From: Gordonia gummivorans
GTDB taxonomy: Bacteria > Actinomycetota > Actinomycetes > Mycobacteriales > Mycobacteriaceae
Direction: 5' to 3'
NCBI RefSeq assembly: GCF_022513585.1
Contig: NZ_JAKWBF010000018.1
Coordinates: forward strand, 47,442-111,441
DNA length: 64,000 nucleotides
The notes below the pieces were generated by a model that was not told the origin of the DNA, did not search any database, and saw only the letters and a program-made list of their open reading frames with translations. The translations under genes were made by a program, and so were the position numbers. Positions 25,309-34,178 of the stretch are shown piece after piece. How positions within the stretch are numbered: the stretch's first letter is position 1; every line of letters begins with the position of its first letter.

Positions 25309-26502
25309 ATGTATCTCGGCGCTCAGCTGTTCACCGACAGCGAGTACGAGCAGCGCCTGGTCCGGGTGCGCGAACTCATGGATCGGCAGGGTTTGTCGGC
25401 GATCATCGTCACCGACCCTGCCAACATCTTCTACCTGATCGGCTACAACGCCTGGTCGTTCTACACCCCGCAGATGCTGTTCGTCCCGATCGAGGGCGAG
25501 ATGGTGTTCTTCTCCCGCGAGATGGATGCCCATGGCGCGCATCGCACCACGTGGTTGTCCGAGGAACAGATCGTCGGTTACCCGGAGAGCTACGTGCATC
25601 GCCCCCACGTCCATCCCTTCGATTGGGTGGCGTGGGCGCTTCGTCAACGACACCTCATCGCACCGGCATCCAAGGCGGGTTCGGTTGGGCTGGAGATGGA
25701 CTCGCACTTCTTCTCCCCCAAGGCCTATCGCGCGTTGTACAACGCCATCCCGGAATGGAAGCTGGTCGATTCCTTCGAACTCGTGAACTGGGTGCGCTCG
25801 GTCAAGTCCGACGCCGAGATCCAGCTGATGCGTCAGGCCGGCATGGTGTGCTCGGAGGCGATGCGCGCGGCCATCGACACCATCGATGTCGGTGTGCGCC
25901 AATGTGATGCGGCGGCCGCCATCTCCCAGGCCCAGATCACCGGGACCGACCAGTTCGGCGGCGACTACCCCGCGATCGTGCCCCTTCTGCCCACCGGCGC
26001 GGCTGCCGACACCCCGCATCTCACCTGGCATCAAGGCACGTTCACCGAGAACGAGGCGGTGGTGGTCGAACTGACCGGTGCACACAACCGATACCATTGC
26101 CCCCTCGCGCGCACCGTCGCACTCGGCAAGCCGTCCAAGGACCTCGACTACGTCGCACAGGCCACCGCCGAAGGCCTGAACAACGTCCTCGACACCATCC
26201 GGCCCGGTGTCGCCACCCGCGAACTCGCGTCGACCTGGAACTGGACTCTCGCCAAGTACGGCCTTGAAAAGCCCTCTCGCCTCGGCTATTCCATCGGCAT
26301 CGGCTATCCACCCGATTGGGGTGAGCGCACCATCAGCATCCGCACCGAAGACGAGACCATCCTGGAGACCAACATGACCTTCCACATCGTCTGCGGAATG
26401 TGGATGGACAACTACGGTTTCGAGCTGTCCGAGTCGGTCCGCGTCAGCCCCACCGGCGTCGAGACCTTCACCGCCTTCCCGCGTGAATTGATCCAGAAAT
26501 GA
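25309..26502 (+). CDS. doeA: M24-family hydrolase, probable ectoine hydrolase (DoeA/EutD-like)
   Basis: This 397-residue protein has an N-terminal creatinase-like domain (to about 160) and a pita-bread catalytic domain, as in prolidases and creatinase. Segments I remember as characteristic of ectoine hydrolase are present: GGDYPAIVPLLPTG at 217-230, PHLTW at 236-240, RYHCPLARTV at 261-270 and GYSIGIGYPPDWGERT at 326-341. The length is also that of DoeA. Ectoine hydrolase opens the ectoine ring to N-acetyl-2,4-diaminobutyrate, and the operon supplies a deacylase, transaminase and semialdehyde dehydrogenase for the next steps. An ordinary Xaa-Pro peptidase is less likely, because the usual metal-ligand context is altered. 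Good AAGGAGG site before the ATG. Confidence 0.68.
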   Translation: MYLGAQLFTDSEYEQRLVRVRELMDRQGLSAIIVTDPANIFYLIGYNAWSFYTPQMLFVPIEGEMVFFSREMDAHGAHRTTWLSEEQIVGYPESYVHRPHVHPFDWVAWALRQRHLIAPASKAGSVGLEMDSHFFSPKAYRALYNAIPEWKLVDSFELVNWVRSVKSDAEIQLMRQAGMVCSEAMRAAIDTIDVGVRQCDAAAAISQAQITGTDQFGGDYPAIVPLLPTGAAADTPHLTWHQGTFTENEAVVVELTGAHNRYHCPLARTVALGKPSKDLDYVAQATAEGLNNVLDTIRPGVATRELASTWNWTLAKYGLEKPSRLGYSIGIGYPPDWGERTISIRTEDETILETNMTFHIVCGMWMDNYGFELSESVRVSPTGVETFTAFPRELIQK

Positions 26503-26528
26503 CAGCCCGCATGCACAATCCGCACAAT

Positions 26529-26632
26529 CCGCTCCCTGAGGTGCGAGGAGCGCAAGCGACGAGCCTCGAAGGGTTGGCGAGAAGATGTCGCCAGCCCTTC
26601 GAGGCTCGCTTCGCTCGCACCTCAGGGAGCGG
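26529..26632. repeat. REP-like element as a long inverted repeat between operon genes
   Basis: The left arm CCGCTCCCTGAGGTGCGAGG (26529 on) and the right arm ending CGCACCTCAGGGAGCGG (to 26632) are two family members in opposite orientation, with about 20 bp (TTGGCGAGAAGATGTCGCCAG) between them that also pairs. Transcribed, it would fold into a stem of roughly 40 bp between the M24 gene and the PLP aminotransferase gene, and could limit expression or stabilise the upstream mRNA. Confidence 0.75.
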
Positions 26633-26662
26633 TGAGTGCCACAACCGAGACGAGGTGAAAGC

Positions 26663-27877
26663 ATGACCGCCACCCACACCCCCACCATCCCCCTCGCGGG
26701 CCGCGCAAAGGATCTCGTCGGCTCGATGATCGATTCGTCGACGTCGCTATTGGCCGCGCAGTCGCACGACATCGTGCGGTTCGCGATGGGATCGCCTGCC
26801 GACGAAGCGGTTCCGGCCGACGAGTTCCGGCAGATCGCCGGGGAGATCCTCGACAACAGCTCGTTCACCTACGGCGCCACCGAAGGTGAACCCCGACTGC
26901 TGCAGTTGCTGGTGGATTACCTTGCCACCACTCCGGATCCGTCGAGTCACGAACGGCTAGTCATCACCACCGGCGGCATGCAGGGTCTGGATCTGGCCTG
27001 CAAACTCTTCGTCGACCCGGGCGACCTGGTGGTGGTCGAATCCCCCACCTACACCAACGGCAGTGCGACCGCCCTCTCCTACGGTGCGCAGCTTCTCGAG
27101 GTGCCGGTCGACGACGACGGCATGCAGGTGGACCGCCTCGAAGAGCTCGTCGCGCGCACGGGACTGATCCCCAAGGCGATCTACACCATCCCGACCTTCC
27201 AGAACCCGTCCGGCGTCACCCTCTCCGCGGAACGACGCCGAGAGTTGTTGCGGCTGGCCCACATCTGGGGATCGGTCATCATCGACGACGACCCGTACGG
27301 ACTGCTGAGGTTCGCCGGCACCGACCTCCCCACCTTCCAAACCATCAGTCCCGCAGACCCACTCGTGTTCTCGGTGCGGACGTTCTCCAAGATCCTCGCA
27401 CCGGGGTGGCGGGTCGGGTGGGTCGATGCCGACCCGTCACTGCGGCAACTACTCATCAACGGCAAGCAGGCCATGGACACCTGCACCAACGTGCCCAACC
27501 AGCACATCGTCGCCGAGTACATCGCCCGCGGCGGCCTCGACGACCATCTCGCCGGCATCCGGTCCCTCTACCGCGAACGCAAGGACGCGATGCGTGCGTC
27601 CATCGCGCGCCATCTCGGCGATCGGGTGAGAACCACCGACCCCGAGGGCGGCTTCTTCCTCTGGGTGACGCTGCGCGACGAGTTCGCCGAGATCGACACC
27701 CGGGAACTCTTCGAGGTGGCGCTCGCCGACGGCGTCGCGTTCATCCCCGGCCCGGCGCTGTCGCCGGGCGGTCGCTTCCGCAACTCGATGCGCCTGTGCT
27801 TCGCGTCGAGCACCCCGGAGCGAATCGACGAGGGAATCCGACGCTTGACGGTGAGTCTTGAGAAGATGGCACGGTGA
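26663..27877 (+). CDS. PLP-dependent aminotransferase class I/II (2-aminoadipate/LysN-like)
   Basis: This is a 404-residue fold-type I aminotransferase. The PLP contacts are TTGGMQGLDLACKLF, IYTIPTFQNPSGVTLS, the aspartate-tyrosine pair in IIDDDPYGLLRF and the Schiff-base lysine in RTFSKILAPGWRVGW. This pattern belongs to the alpha-aminoadipate/aromatic transaminase group that also forms the C-terminal part of MocR regulators; no DNA-binding domain is attached here. ATG 26663 is chosen because GAGGTGAAAGC precedes it. It overlaps the M20 gene by 4 bp. It could act on an alpha-amino group of the operon's substrate. Confidence 0.85.
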   Translation: MTATHTPTIPLAGRAKDLVGSMIDSSTSLLAAQSHDIVRFAMGSPADEAVPADEFRQIAGEILDNSSFTYGATEGEPRLLQLLVDYLATTPDPSSHERLVITTGGMQGLDLACKLFVDPGDLVVVESPTYTNGSATALSYGAQLLEVPVDDDGMQVDRLEELVARTGLIPKAIYTIPTFQNPSGVTLSAERRRELLRLAHIWGSVIIDDDPYGLLRFAGTDLPTFQTISPADPLVFSVRTFSKILAPGWRVGWVDADPSLRQLLINGKQAMDTCTNVPNQHIVAEYIARGGLDDHLAGIRSLYRERKDAMRASIARHLGDRVRTTDPEGGFFLWVTLRDEFAEIDTRELFEVALADGVAFIPGPALSPGGRFRNSMRLCFASSTPERIDEGIRRLTVSLEKMAR

Positions 27878-29160
27878 GTGGTGCGGACAATGGCTATACC
27901 GGGCTGACCGAGGCAGAGGAAGGCGTCTGCGGCCACATCAATGCCGACACCATCGCCATGCTGACGGCATCGCTGGTGGAGGCGCCCAGCGAGAATCCGG
28001 GCGGGACCGAAGCCGCTGCCGTCGAGGTGCTCGAGAAGGCGTGCCGCGCCGTCGGACTGCAGGTCACCACCACGGAGGCCGCGCCGCAGCGCCCCAACCT
28101 CGTCGCCACTCTCCCCGCAGGTCACCGGGGCGAGCGCAGCGACGGGGCAATTCAACAGGGCGAGCGCAGCGACGGGGCAATTCAACAGGGCCCGGGCCTG
28201 ATGTTTCTCGGGCATTCCGACGTCGTGCCGGCCGGCCCCAACTGGTCGGCCGATCCGTACCGGGCCCGCTTCGCCGACGGCCGCATCTACGGTCGCGGCA
28301 CCACCGACATGAAGGGCGGGCTGGCGGCCGTCGTCGCCGCGATGCAGGCGTTACGGCACGCCGACGCCTACGGGATCGAACTGTCCGGGCCGGTCCGGCT
28401 GGTGTGTACGGTCGACGAGGAGGAACACGGCATCGGGGTCCGTGACTTCGTCTCCCACCCCGCCGACCACGACTTCCTCGGCTGCATCGTCGCCGAGCCC
28501 ACCGATCTGCAGGTGGTCCGGGGCTGTCGCGGTGCGTCGTACCTGGAGATCGATGTCTTCGGCCGGGCCGCCCATTCCGGCCGACCCTCCGATGGGCGCA
28601 GCGCCATCAACGCCGCCGCGCAGATCGTCGACCTCATCCGCTTCGACCACGAGCATCTCGCCCTGACGCAGGACGAACTACTCGGTGCCGGCACCTGGAA
28701 CGTCGGCACCATCACCGGTGGCCAGGGCATCTCGGTGGTCGCCCCGACCTGCTCGCTCGGCATCGACCGCCGCCTGATGCCCGACGAGGATCCGCACGCC
28801 ATCGCCGACCAACTGCGTTCGACGATCAGCCGCGCCGGCATCGACACCGACGGCATCACCGTCGATGTCCGCGTCACCATGGAGATGCCCGGCTTCGCGA
28901 CGCCCGCCGATCACGCACTGGTGACCTCCGCGGTCGATGCGGTCACCGATGCCGGGGCCACGACGTCGATCGGCGGATGGAGCGCCGCCTGCGACGGCGG
29001 TTTCGTGAGTCGCGACCTCGGTGTCCCGTCGATCGTGTTGGGGCCCGGCAACATCAACACCGACGCCCACCAGCCCGACGAGTCGGTCGCGGTCGGCGAC
29101 CTCGTCACCGCCGCTCGCGCCTACACCCTCGCCGCGCTCCGGTTGCTGGGTGCGAGCTGA
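27874..29160 (+). CDS. M20 family metallopeptidase/deacylase (ArgE/DapE-like)
   Basis: This is a di-zinc amidohydrolase of the ArgE/DapE/ACY1 group, 428 residues. Metal and catalytic residues are visible in GHSDVVPAG, GRGTTDMKGG, TVDEEEHG, AEPTD and the C-terminal NTDAHQPDE, and a dimerisation lid lies between. Such enzymes remove N-acyl groups, so it could deacetylate N-acetyl-diaminobutyrate in place of the AstE/AspA-type DoeB; this is inference. A 30-bp tandem repeat is translated in frame as two copies of GERSDGAIQQ at residues 86-105, in a surface loop just before the first metal motif. Last gene of the operon; GTG start overlaps the previous stop. Confidence 0.85.
   Translation: MSGADNGYTGLTEAEEGVCGHINADTIAMLTASLVEAPSENPGGTEAAAVEVLEKACRAVGLQVTTTEAAPQRPNLVATLPAGHRGERSDGAIQQGERSDGAIQQGPGLMFLGHSDVVPAGPNWSADPYRARFADGRIYGRGTTDMKGGLAAVVAAMQALRHADAYGIELSGPVRLVCTVDEEEHGIGVRDFVSHPADHDFLGCIVAEPTDLQVVRGCRGASYLEIDVFGRAAHSGRPSDGRSAINAAAQIVDLIRFDHEHLALTQDELLGAGTWNVGTITGGQGISVVAPTCSLGIDRRLMPDEDPHAIADQLRSTISRAGIDTDGITVDVRVTMEMPGFATPADHALVTSAVDAVTDAGATTSIGGWSAACDGGFVSRDLGVPSIVLGPGNINTDAHQPDESVAVGDLVTAARAYTLAALRLLGAS
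28128..28187 (+). repeat. Two exact 30-bp tandem repeats within the M20 gene
   Basis: Bases 28128-28157 and 28158-28187 are identical 30-mers starting GGGCGAGCGCAGCGACGGGG, with a partial third start (GGGC). They add 20 residues to the M20 protein without a frame change. Identity of both copies implies a recent duplication or active homogenisation. Confidence 0.85.
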
Positions 29161-29218
29161 GCCTTCCGCTGATCGAGCCGATACCGAGCCCCTGGGCGAG
29201 GCATCGTGTCGAGATCAC

Positions 29219-29704
29219 TCAACCCTTCAGCTTCTTCTCCAACCCGTGCGCCAACGGCCACACCGACGCCCACAGGACGCGCCCCGCGACGCCCCCGACC
29301 CGCGGCCCGACACCCGCCTTAGGTGCCGTCGCGACCGTCCATTCCAGCCGCGAACCGTTGCCCTTCGGGGTGATCACGTAGTCCTCGGCGAACGAACGGA
29401 TGCCCGGTCCGGTGGTCCCGACGGCGGAGAACGTCATCCGCTCTCCCTCATCCCACCGGTAGAATTCCTCACGGACAGTGAGGAATCCACCCAGCGTGAC
29501 TTCGCGGATGGCGCCGACGCCCCGCGGACCCGGTTCCCAGTGCGCCCCGGTGACCAGCTTGCTCCATGAGCCCACCGCGTCGTCGGCTGCGAGAACTTCC
29601 CACACACGCGCGGGTGCCGCAGGTGTGTCGAAGCCCAGCGTCGCCCGGACCGGCGCCTCGTCGAAGAATTCGTCGCCGACCGTCACCAGCGAATGTCGAG
29701 CCAT
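29219..29704 (-). CDS. SRPBCC family protein (polyketide cyclase/START-like)
   Basis: This 161-residue protein has a helix-grip fold: an N-terminal strand and helix (ATLGFDTPAAPARVWEVLAADDAVGSW), a central beta-sheet and the long C-terminal helix with a basic end. The fold binds hydrophobic ligands. ATG 29704 is chosen because GGGGAGGTGACACC precedes it at ideal spacing. It is the last gene of the TetR-linked oxidation cluster, 4 bp after the SDR stop. It may bind the lipid or terpenoid handled by the cluster; no catalytic residue is evident. Confidence 0.82.
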   Translation of the reverse strand: MARHSLVTVGDEFFDEAPVRATLGFDTPAAPARVWEVLAADDAVGSWSKLVTGAHWEPGPRGVGAIREVTLGGFLTVREEFYRWDEGERMTFSAVGTTGPGIRSFAEDYVITPKGNGSRLEWTVATAPKAGVGPRVGGVAGRVLWASVWPLAHGLEKKLKG

Positions 29705-29708
29705 GGTG

Positions 29709-30566
29709 TCACCTCCCCGGAGCGCCACCGGAGCGCTCCTCCAATCGCACTATGAGATCACGAATACCTTTGTCCCGTTCCAACTTCAGATCGAGAACCG
29801 GGTTGATCAGTCCGCGCAGAACCGAATACGCCGTCCACTGCCGCGGCGCGATGACCCTCGCCCGCCGATTCGCAACCGCGCCGACGATCGCCCCGGCGGC
29901 CTGCTCCGCGGTGATCCGACGGTTGAGCGGCCAGGGCAGTTCCGCCCCGATCTCCCGGCCCAGTTCGTCGTCGTCGAGCGTTGCACGGGTCAAAGCGGTT
30001 TCGACGATCCCGAAGTAGGCCACACCGGCCGACGCGTCGTGCGCCGCCAGTTCGATCCGCAACGCTCGGCCCAGCTGTTCCACACCGGCTTTGCTGATCA
30101 TGTACGCCGATCCGCCCATGCCGGGCGCGAACGCGGCGCACGACCCGATGACCTGAATATGCCCGCGCGCGGCGATGACCGCTTCGATTCCCGCACGCAC
30201 CGTGTTGAACGCGCCGAGCAGGTTGACGTCGATGACGCGTCCGAAGGCCTCCGGGTCGACGGTGCGCAAGGTCGCGGGCGGCGGCGTGATGCCCGCGTTC
30301 GCGACGACGTAGTCGAGGCGACCGAACTCTCCGACGGCCTTTCCGACCGCTTCCTCCATCGAACTCAGCGCTCGCACATCCGCTTCCACCGCCAGCGCTC
30401 GAACGTCACCCAATCCTGAGACGGCCTTGTCGAGGCGGGCAGCGTACAGGTCCACGAGAACGACCGCCGCACCGCGCTCTGCGAACAGTCGCGCGGTCTC
30501 GAAGCCGATACCTTGTGCGGCACCGGTGATCAGCGCGACCTTGCCGTCGAACCGCTGCGTGCTCAT
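29709..30566 (-). CDS. SDR family NAD(P)-dependent oxidoreductase (cluster member)
   Basis: This is a classical SDR of 285 residues: cofactor motif TGAAQGIG near residue 15, NAGIT at about 91, catalytic serine in VIGSCAAF, and YMISK as the active-site YxxxK. The C-terminal 60 residues are basic and extended (RARVIAPRQWTAYSVLRGLINP), as in mycobacterial SDRs next to flavin monooxygenases. ATG overlaps the BVMO stop by 4 bp. It probably oxidises or reduces an alcohol/ketone pair feeding or following the monooxygenase. Confidence 0.9.
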   Translation of the reverse strand: MSTQRFDGKVALITGAAQGIGFETARLFAERGAAVVLVDLYAARLDKAVSGLGDVRALAVEADVRALSSMEEAVGKAVGEFGRLDYVVANAGITPPPATLRTVDPEAFGRVIDVNLLGAFNTVRAGIEAVIAARGHIQVIGSCAAFAPGMGGSAYMISKAGVEQLGRALRIELAAHDASAGVAYFGIVETALTRATLDDDELGREIGAELPWPLNRRITAEQAAGAIVGAVANRRARVIAPRQWTAYSVLRGLINPVLDLKLERDKGIRDLIVRLEERSGGAPGR

Positions 30567-32104
30567 CGGCTCACCAGTGCCCGGCCCTGCTCATCGACTG
30601 TTCGGGGACGTCCCGGAAGCCGAAGAGCGAAGTCCCCCAGTCGGAGGTGGCGCATCCGATGCCGAAGTGTAAAGGCGTATCCGGGCCAGAAGGTGAAGTT
30701 TCGGCCCGACGCGCTCAGGTAGTAACTGCTGCACCCGCCCTGATTCCACACCGAGTTCTTCAGTCCCTCGTCCACCTCGTCGACGTAGTCCCGCTGTGCC
30801 TGCGGGGTCACGTCGAGACTTCGAATACTTCTGTCGCGCATTGCCTTCAGTGTCTCGAGGATGAAGTCGACCTGCGCTTCGATGGTGACCACCTGCGAGG
30901 TGTACACCACGGAGTTGGGTCCGAGGATCATGAACATGTTGGGGAACCCGCTGACCATGGTGCCGAGGTAGGCCCGCATCTCCCCTTCCCACACGTCGGC
31001 GAGACTCCGACCATCGATCCCACGAATTCGTGTGAACCCCTCATTGGCAACGAGTTTGAACCCGGTACCGAAGATGATGGCGTCGACGCGGTGCTCGGTG
31101 CCGTCCGCGGTCACGACACCGTCGGCACTCACCTTCTCGATGCCCGACGTCACGACCTCCGAGTTCGACGCGGCCAGCGCCGGATAGTAGGTGTTGGAGA
31201 AGGTCGGCCGTTTACAACCGAACGCATAGGTCGGGGTGAGCTTGCCGCGCAACGTCGTGTCGCGCACCTGGCGTCGCAGATGCGCCCGCCCCAGCGCAGC
31301 CGCCGGCTTCAGCAGCGACGGCCGCTGCACCAGTCCCGGGACCAGCATCTCCTGCACCAGATTGAACGCGCTTCGGACGCCGCGCTGCGTGATCGGCGCG
31401 CGCCGGAACAGCTTCCGTACGCGCGGACTCAGCGGCCGATCGGGATGCGGAAGAATCCACGTCGGGGTGCGCTGGAACAGCGTGAGCGAGGCCACCTTCG
31501 GCTGGATCTGCGGGACGAACTGCACGGCCGACGCCCCGGTTCCGATGACCGCCACCGATTTACCGTCGAGGTCGTAGTCGTGATCCCACTGCGCCGAATG
31601 GAAGGTCCGGCCGGAGAAGTCCTCCAACCCCGGCAACGACGGCACCGACGGCTCGCTGAACGGTCCGGTGGCCAGCAGCAGGATTGTTGCCGTGCACACG
31701 GATTCGTTGCCCAGCCGGTCACGAACCACGAGCCGCCACACTTGCGCCAGATCGTCCCAGTCCGCGGCGATCACGTCGTGACCCAACCGCACATGCGGCG
31801 TGATGCCCCGCTCGTCGGCGCAACGTCGAATGTAGGTCTGGATCTCCTCCTGCAGCGGGTAGAGCCGCGTCCACTCGGGGTTGGGGGCAAAGGAGAACGA
31901 GTACAGCGCCGACGGGATGTCGCATTGCGCACCTGGATACGTGTTGGCCTGCCAAGTGCCGCCCAGCGCGTCGGCGCGTTCGAAGATCACCAGGTCGCCG
32001 AAGCCGGCTTCCTTCAGTCGGATCGCCGCACCGATGCCGCCGAATCCGCCGCCGACGATCGCGACACCGATGTGTTCGGATGCGTTCGGATCGATTGTGT
32101 TCAC
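30563..32104 (-). CDS. Flavin-containing (Baeyer-Villiger type) monooxygenase
   Basis: This is an FAD/NADPH monooxygenase of 513 residues. An N-terminal GxGxxG (VAIVGGGFGGIGAAIRL), the Baeyer-Villiger fingerprint FSGRTFHSAQW (FxGxxxHxxxW), a second Rossmann motif VAVIGTGASAVQ and the late ATGF-type segment IIFGTGFKL are all present. Such enzymes insert oxygen next to a ketone to form an ester or lactone. In mycolata relatives occur in sterol, terpenoid and mycobacterial mymA-like lipid gene clusters. It sits between the reductase and the SDR on one transcript. Confidence 0.92.
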   Translation of the reverse strand: MNTIDPNASEHIGVAIVGGGFGGIGAAIRLKEAGFGDLVIFERADALGGTWQANTYPGAQCDIPSALYSFSFAPNPEWTRLYPLQEEIQTYIRRCADERGITPHVRLGHDVIAADWDDLAQVWRLVVRDRLGNESVCTATILLLATGPFSEPSVPSLPGLEDFSGRTFHSAQWDHDYDLDGKSVAVIGTGASAVQFVPQIQPKVASLTLFQRTPTWILPHPDRPLSPRVRKLFRRAPITQRGVRSAFNLVQEMLVPGLVQRPSLLKPAAALGRAHLRRQVRDTTLRGKLTPTYAFGCKRPTFSNTYYPALAASNSEVVTSGIEKVSADGVVTADGTEHRVDAIIFGTGFKLVANEGFTRIRGIDGRSLADVWEGEMRAYLGTMVSGFPNMFMILGPNSVVYTSQVVTIEAQVDFILETLKAMRDRSIRSLDVTPQAQRDYVDEVDEGLKNSVWNQGGCSSYYLSASGRNFTFWPGYAFTLRHRMRHLRLGDFALRLPGRPRTVDEQGRALVSR

Positions 32105-32114
32105 TTGATTCCCT

Positions 32115-33179
32115 TCACAGATCGAGGACGACGCGGTCCTCGGCGCGAGATACGCAGATCATCATGGAGTCTTCCCGTTCGTCACCGATCAGCACGCGGT
32201 CGCGATGCTCCACGTCACCGTCGAGCACGCGCACTCGACAGGCCCCGCAGAAGCCCTGCTGACAGGAGTACCGCACATCCGGTTTCACCCGGCGGACCGC
32301 GGCGAGGACCGTCTCGTCGGCGGCGACCTCGACATCGAGCGCGCTGCGATCGAGGCGCACGGTGAACGGGGTGCCGCCGAGAACCGGTGGCGGGCTGAAA
32401 CGTTCGCTGTGCAGCTCCACCAGCGGGCCCGTGACGGCACGGAATGCGTCCAGCATCGCCGATGGCCCGCAGAGGTACACCGAGCCGTCCGACCCGACAT
32501 CGGCGAGCAGCTCGTCGACGTTGGGCCGGCCGTACTCATCGTCGGGCCGGACCTGTACTCGCGCTTCGTCGATAGCGACCAGTTCGTCGACGAATGGCAT
32601 CGACGATCGGGTGGCGCCCGTGTAGATGAGACGCCAATCGGCACCCGCCGCGGCCGCCGCGCGCACCATCGGCAGGATCGGCGTGATGCCGATGCCGCCG
32701 GCGACAAACAGGTAGCCCGGCGCGGGGGCGAAGTTGAAGGCGTTGCGCGGTCCGCGGATTCGCACCATGTCGCCGACGCGCAGGTCGTGCATCTCCACCG
32801 AGCCGGTGCCGTCGGGTAGCTTGCGGACCGCTATGCGATAGGTGTCGACGTCGGCCGGATCGCCGGTGAGCGAATAGTGGCGCTGGCGTCCCGACGGCGT
32901 GAAGACGTCGAGGTGTGCTCCCGGTGACCACCGCGGCAGCGGTGTCCGATCCGGGCGCGCCAGGGTGATGGCGCGGACGTTGTCGGCGACCTCGACGGTG
33001 TCCGACACCATCAGACGCAGGTCGAAACCGGTATGGCGGATCTGCGCGGGGGGCGAAAGCCGTTCAGCGAAACGGCTTTCCGCAAAGACCCGGGAGTAGC
33101 CGCGGGCAATCCGGCCCATGGCGTGCAGGACGGGCGTCGGGTTCTCGACATCCGTCATCGGTGCGGGCAGATAGTTCAC
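32115..33179 (-). CDS. Ferredoxin reductase with C-terminal 2Fe-2S domain
   Basis: This is an electron-transfer protein of 354 residues like phthalate dioxygenase reductase/KshB: an FAD domain (RHYSLTG), an NAD(P) domain (FVAGGIGITPILPM, VYLCGPSAM) and a plant-type [2Fe-2S] domain (YSCQQGFCGACRVRV with a distant MMICVSR). GTG 33179 is chosen because it overlaps the stop of the preceding gene; ATG 33158 is seven codons further in. The longer open frame is antisense to the neighbour. It would supply electrons to an oxygenase such as the di-iron-like metal-dependent protein encoded just upstream. Confidence 0.88.
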   Translation of the reverse strand: MNYLPAPMTDVENPTPVLHAMGRIARGYSRVFAESRFAERLSPPAQIRHTGFDLRLMVSDTVEVADNVRAITLARPDRTPLPRWSPGAHLDVFTPSGRQRHYSLTGDPADVDTYRIAVRKLPDGTGSVEMHDLRVGDMVRIRGPRNAFNFAPAPGYLFVAGGIGITPILPMVRAAAAAGADWRLIYTGATRSSMPFVDELVAIDEARVQVRPDDEYGRPNVDELLADVGSDGSVYLCGPSAMLDAFRAVTGPLVELHSERFSPPPVLGGTPFTVRLDRSALDVEVAADETVLAAVRRVKPDVRYSCQQGFCGACRVRVLDGDVEHRDRVLIGDEREDSMMICVSRAEDRVVLDL

Positions 33180-34093
33180 GCCTCCGCCGCCCGTGCCGCA
33201 GGCGAATGTGCCAGGTAGCGAACGGCCTTGCCGATGTCGCCCATCCGCGAAGGGTGGAAGCCCGGGCGCAGGTACAGGTAGATCTGCACGAACAGGAACG
33301 ACAGACCCGGGATGAGGTGTCGGCGCGAGGCCCGCGCGAACGCCCACGGCCAGGGGCGACGGCGCTTCACCGTCGTGTCGTTGCGATACAGGTAGGCCGC
33401 GGTGGAGAACCAGAGCAGAGCGAGACCGCTGCAGGCGATCACGGCCGTGCGAGCCCGTCGGAGATAGCTGCCGTCGACATACTGGAAGGCGTCGAAGGCC
33501 ACATTGCGGTGTTCGAGTTCTTCGGCACCGTGCCAGCGCAGGAGATCGAGCATCGTCGGATCGACGCCGACGCGGTCGAATTCCTCGTTGTCCAGAATCC
33601 ACTCGCCGACCACTGCGGTGAAGTGCTCGGCGGCCGCATACACACCGAGGCGCTCGGAAAGCCATGCCTTGCGGGCACGTTCGTTGGTGATGCCGTGGTC
33701 GCCGAAGATCTTCTGCACCGCGTACTCGATCCGTTGCATGATCGGTTCGATCTCGACGCCGCCGGCCTGCAGGTACTGACGGAAGCCCTCGTGCGACGAT
33801 GCGTGGGTCGCCTCCTGCCCGACGAAGCCGACGACCTCTTCGCGCAGACGCTCGTCGTCGATGTACTCGAGGGCTTGCGCGAACACGTCGGCCATCGCAC
33901 GTTCCCCTTCGGGGAGGACGAGGTGCATGACGTTCCAGAAATGCGTGGCGTAGGGCTCGCCGGGAATGTACTCGAGCGGAACCCCGGTCCAGTCGAAACT
34001 GACCGGTCGCGCGTTGATCGCGTACTCCTCATCGACATATTCCAGGCTGACGTGTGCAGTACTGACGTCTTTGGGGCTGACGTTCGCGGTCAC
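33176..34093 (-). CDS. Predicted metal-dependent hydrolase family protein (di-iron-like)
   Basis: This 305-residue protein belongs to the family annotated as predicted metal-dependent hydrolase. The carboxylate/histidine motifs EATHASSHE and EELEHRNVAFD, plus GVYAAAEHFTAVVGEWIL, resemble a four-helix di-iron site, and a hydrophobic segment (VIACSGLALLWFSTAAYLY) follows. GTG 34093 has GAGAGGAG upstream and removes 65 unlikely residues. Being translationally coupled to a 2Fe-2S reductase, it may really be an oxygenase; that is inference. First gene of the cluster, divergent from the TetR regulator. Confidence 0.75.
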   Translation of the reverse strand: MTANVSPKDVSTAHVSLEYVDEEYAINARPVSFDWTGVPLEYIPGEPYATHFWNVMHLVLPEGERAMADVFAQALEYIDDERLREEVVGFVGQEATHASSHEGFRQYLQAGGVEIEPIMQRIEYAVQKIFGDHGITNERARKAWLSERLGVYAAAEHFTAVVGEWILDNEEFDRVGVDPTMLDLLRWHGAEELEHRNVAFDAFQYVDGSYLRRARTAVIACSGLALLWFSTAAYLYRNDTTVKRRRPWPWAFARASRRHLIPGLSFLFVQIYLYLRPGFHPSRMGDIGKAVRYLAHSPAARAAEA

Positions 34094-34123
34094 AGACCGT
34101 TCTCCTCTCAGGGCGATGATACG

Positions 34124-34142
34124 GAGATACATATTACATCTC
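34124..34142. promoter_or_regulatory. Candidate TetR operator in the divergent promoter
   Basis: GAGATACATATTACATCTC has 5-bp inverted ends around an A/T-rich centre in the 85-bp gap between the cluster and its TetR regulator. The symmetry is modest, so the exact operator boundaries are uncertain. Confidence 0.35.
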
Positions 34143-34178
34143 ATTGTTTCACTGTCTAGGGTCCGATAGTCTCGGCTC

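Noticed and set aside
25309..26502. Ordinary Xaa-Pro aminopeptidase (PepP/PepQ)
   Set aside because: The central GGDYPAIVPLLPTG and RYHCPLARTV blocks and operon context fit ectoine hydrolase better, though the prolidase option is not excluded.
26663..27877. MocR-type regulator (EnuR) of ectoine catabolism
   Set aside because: The protein is only the aminotransferase half; there is no N-terminal winged helix, and the frame upstream is REP sequence.
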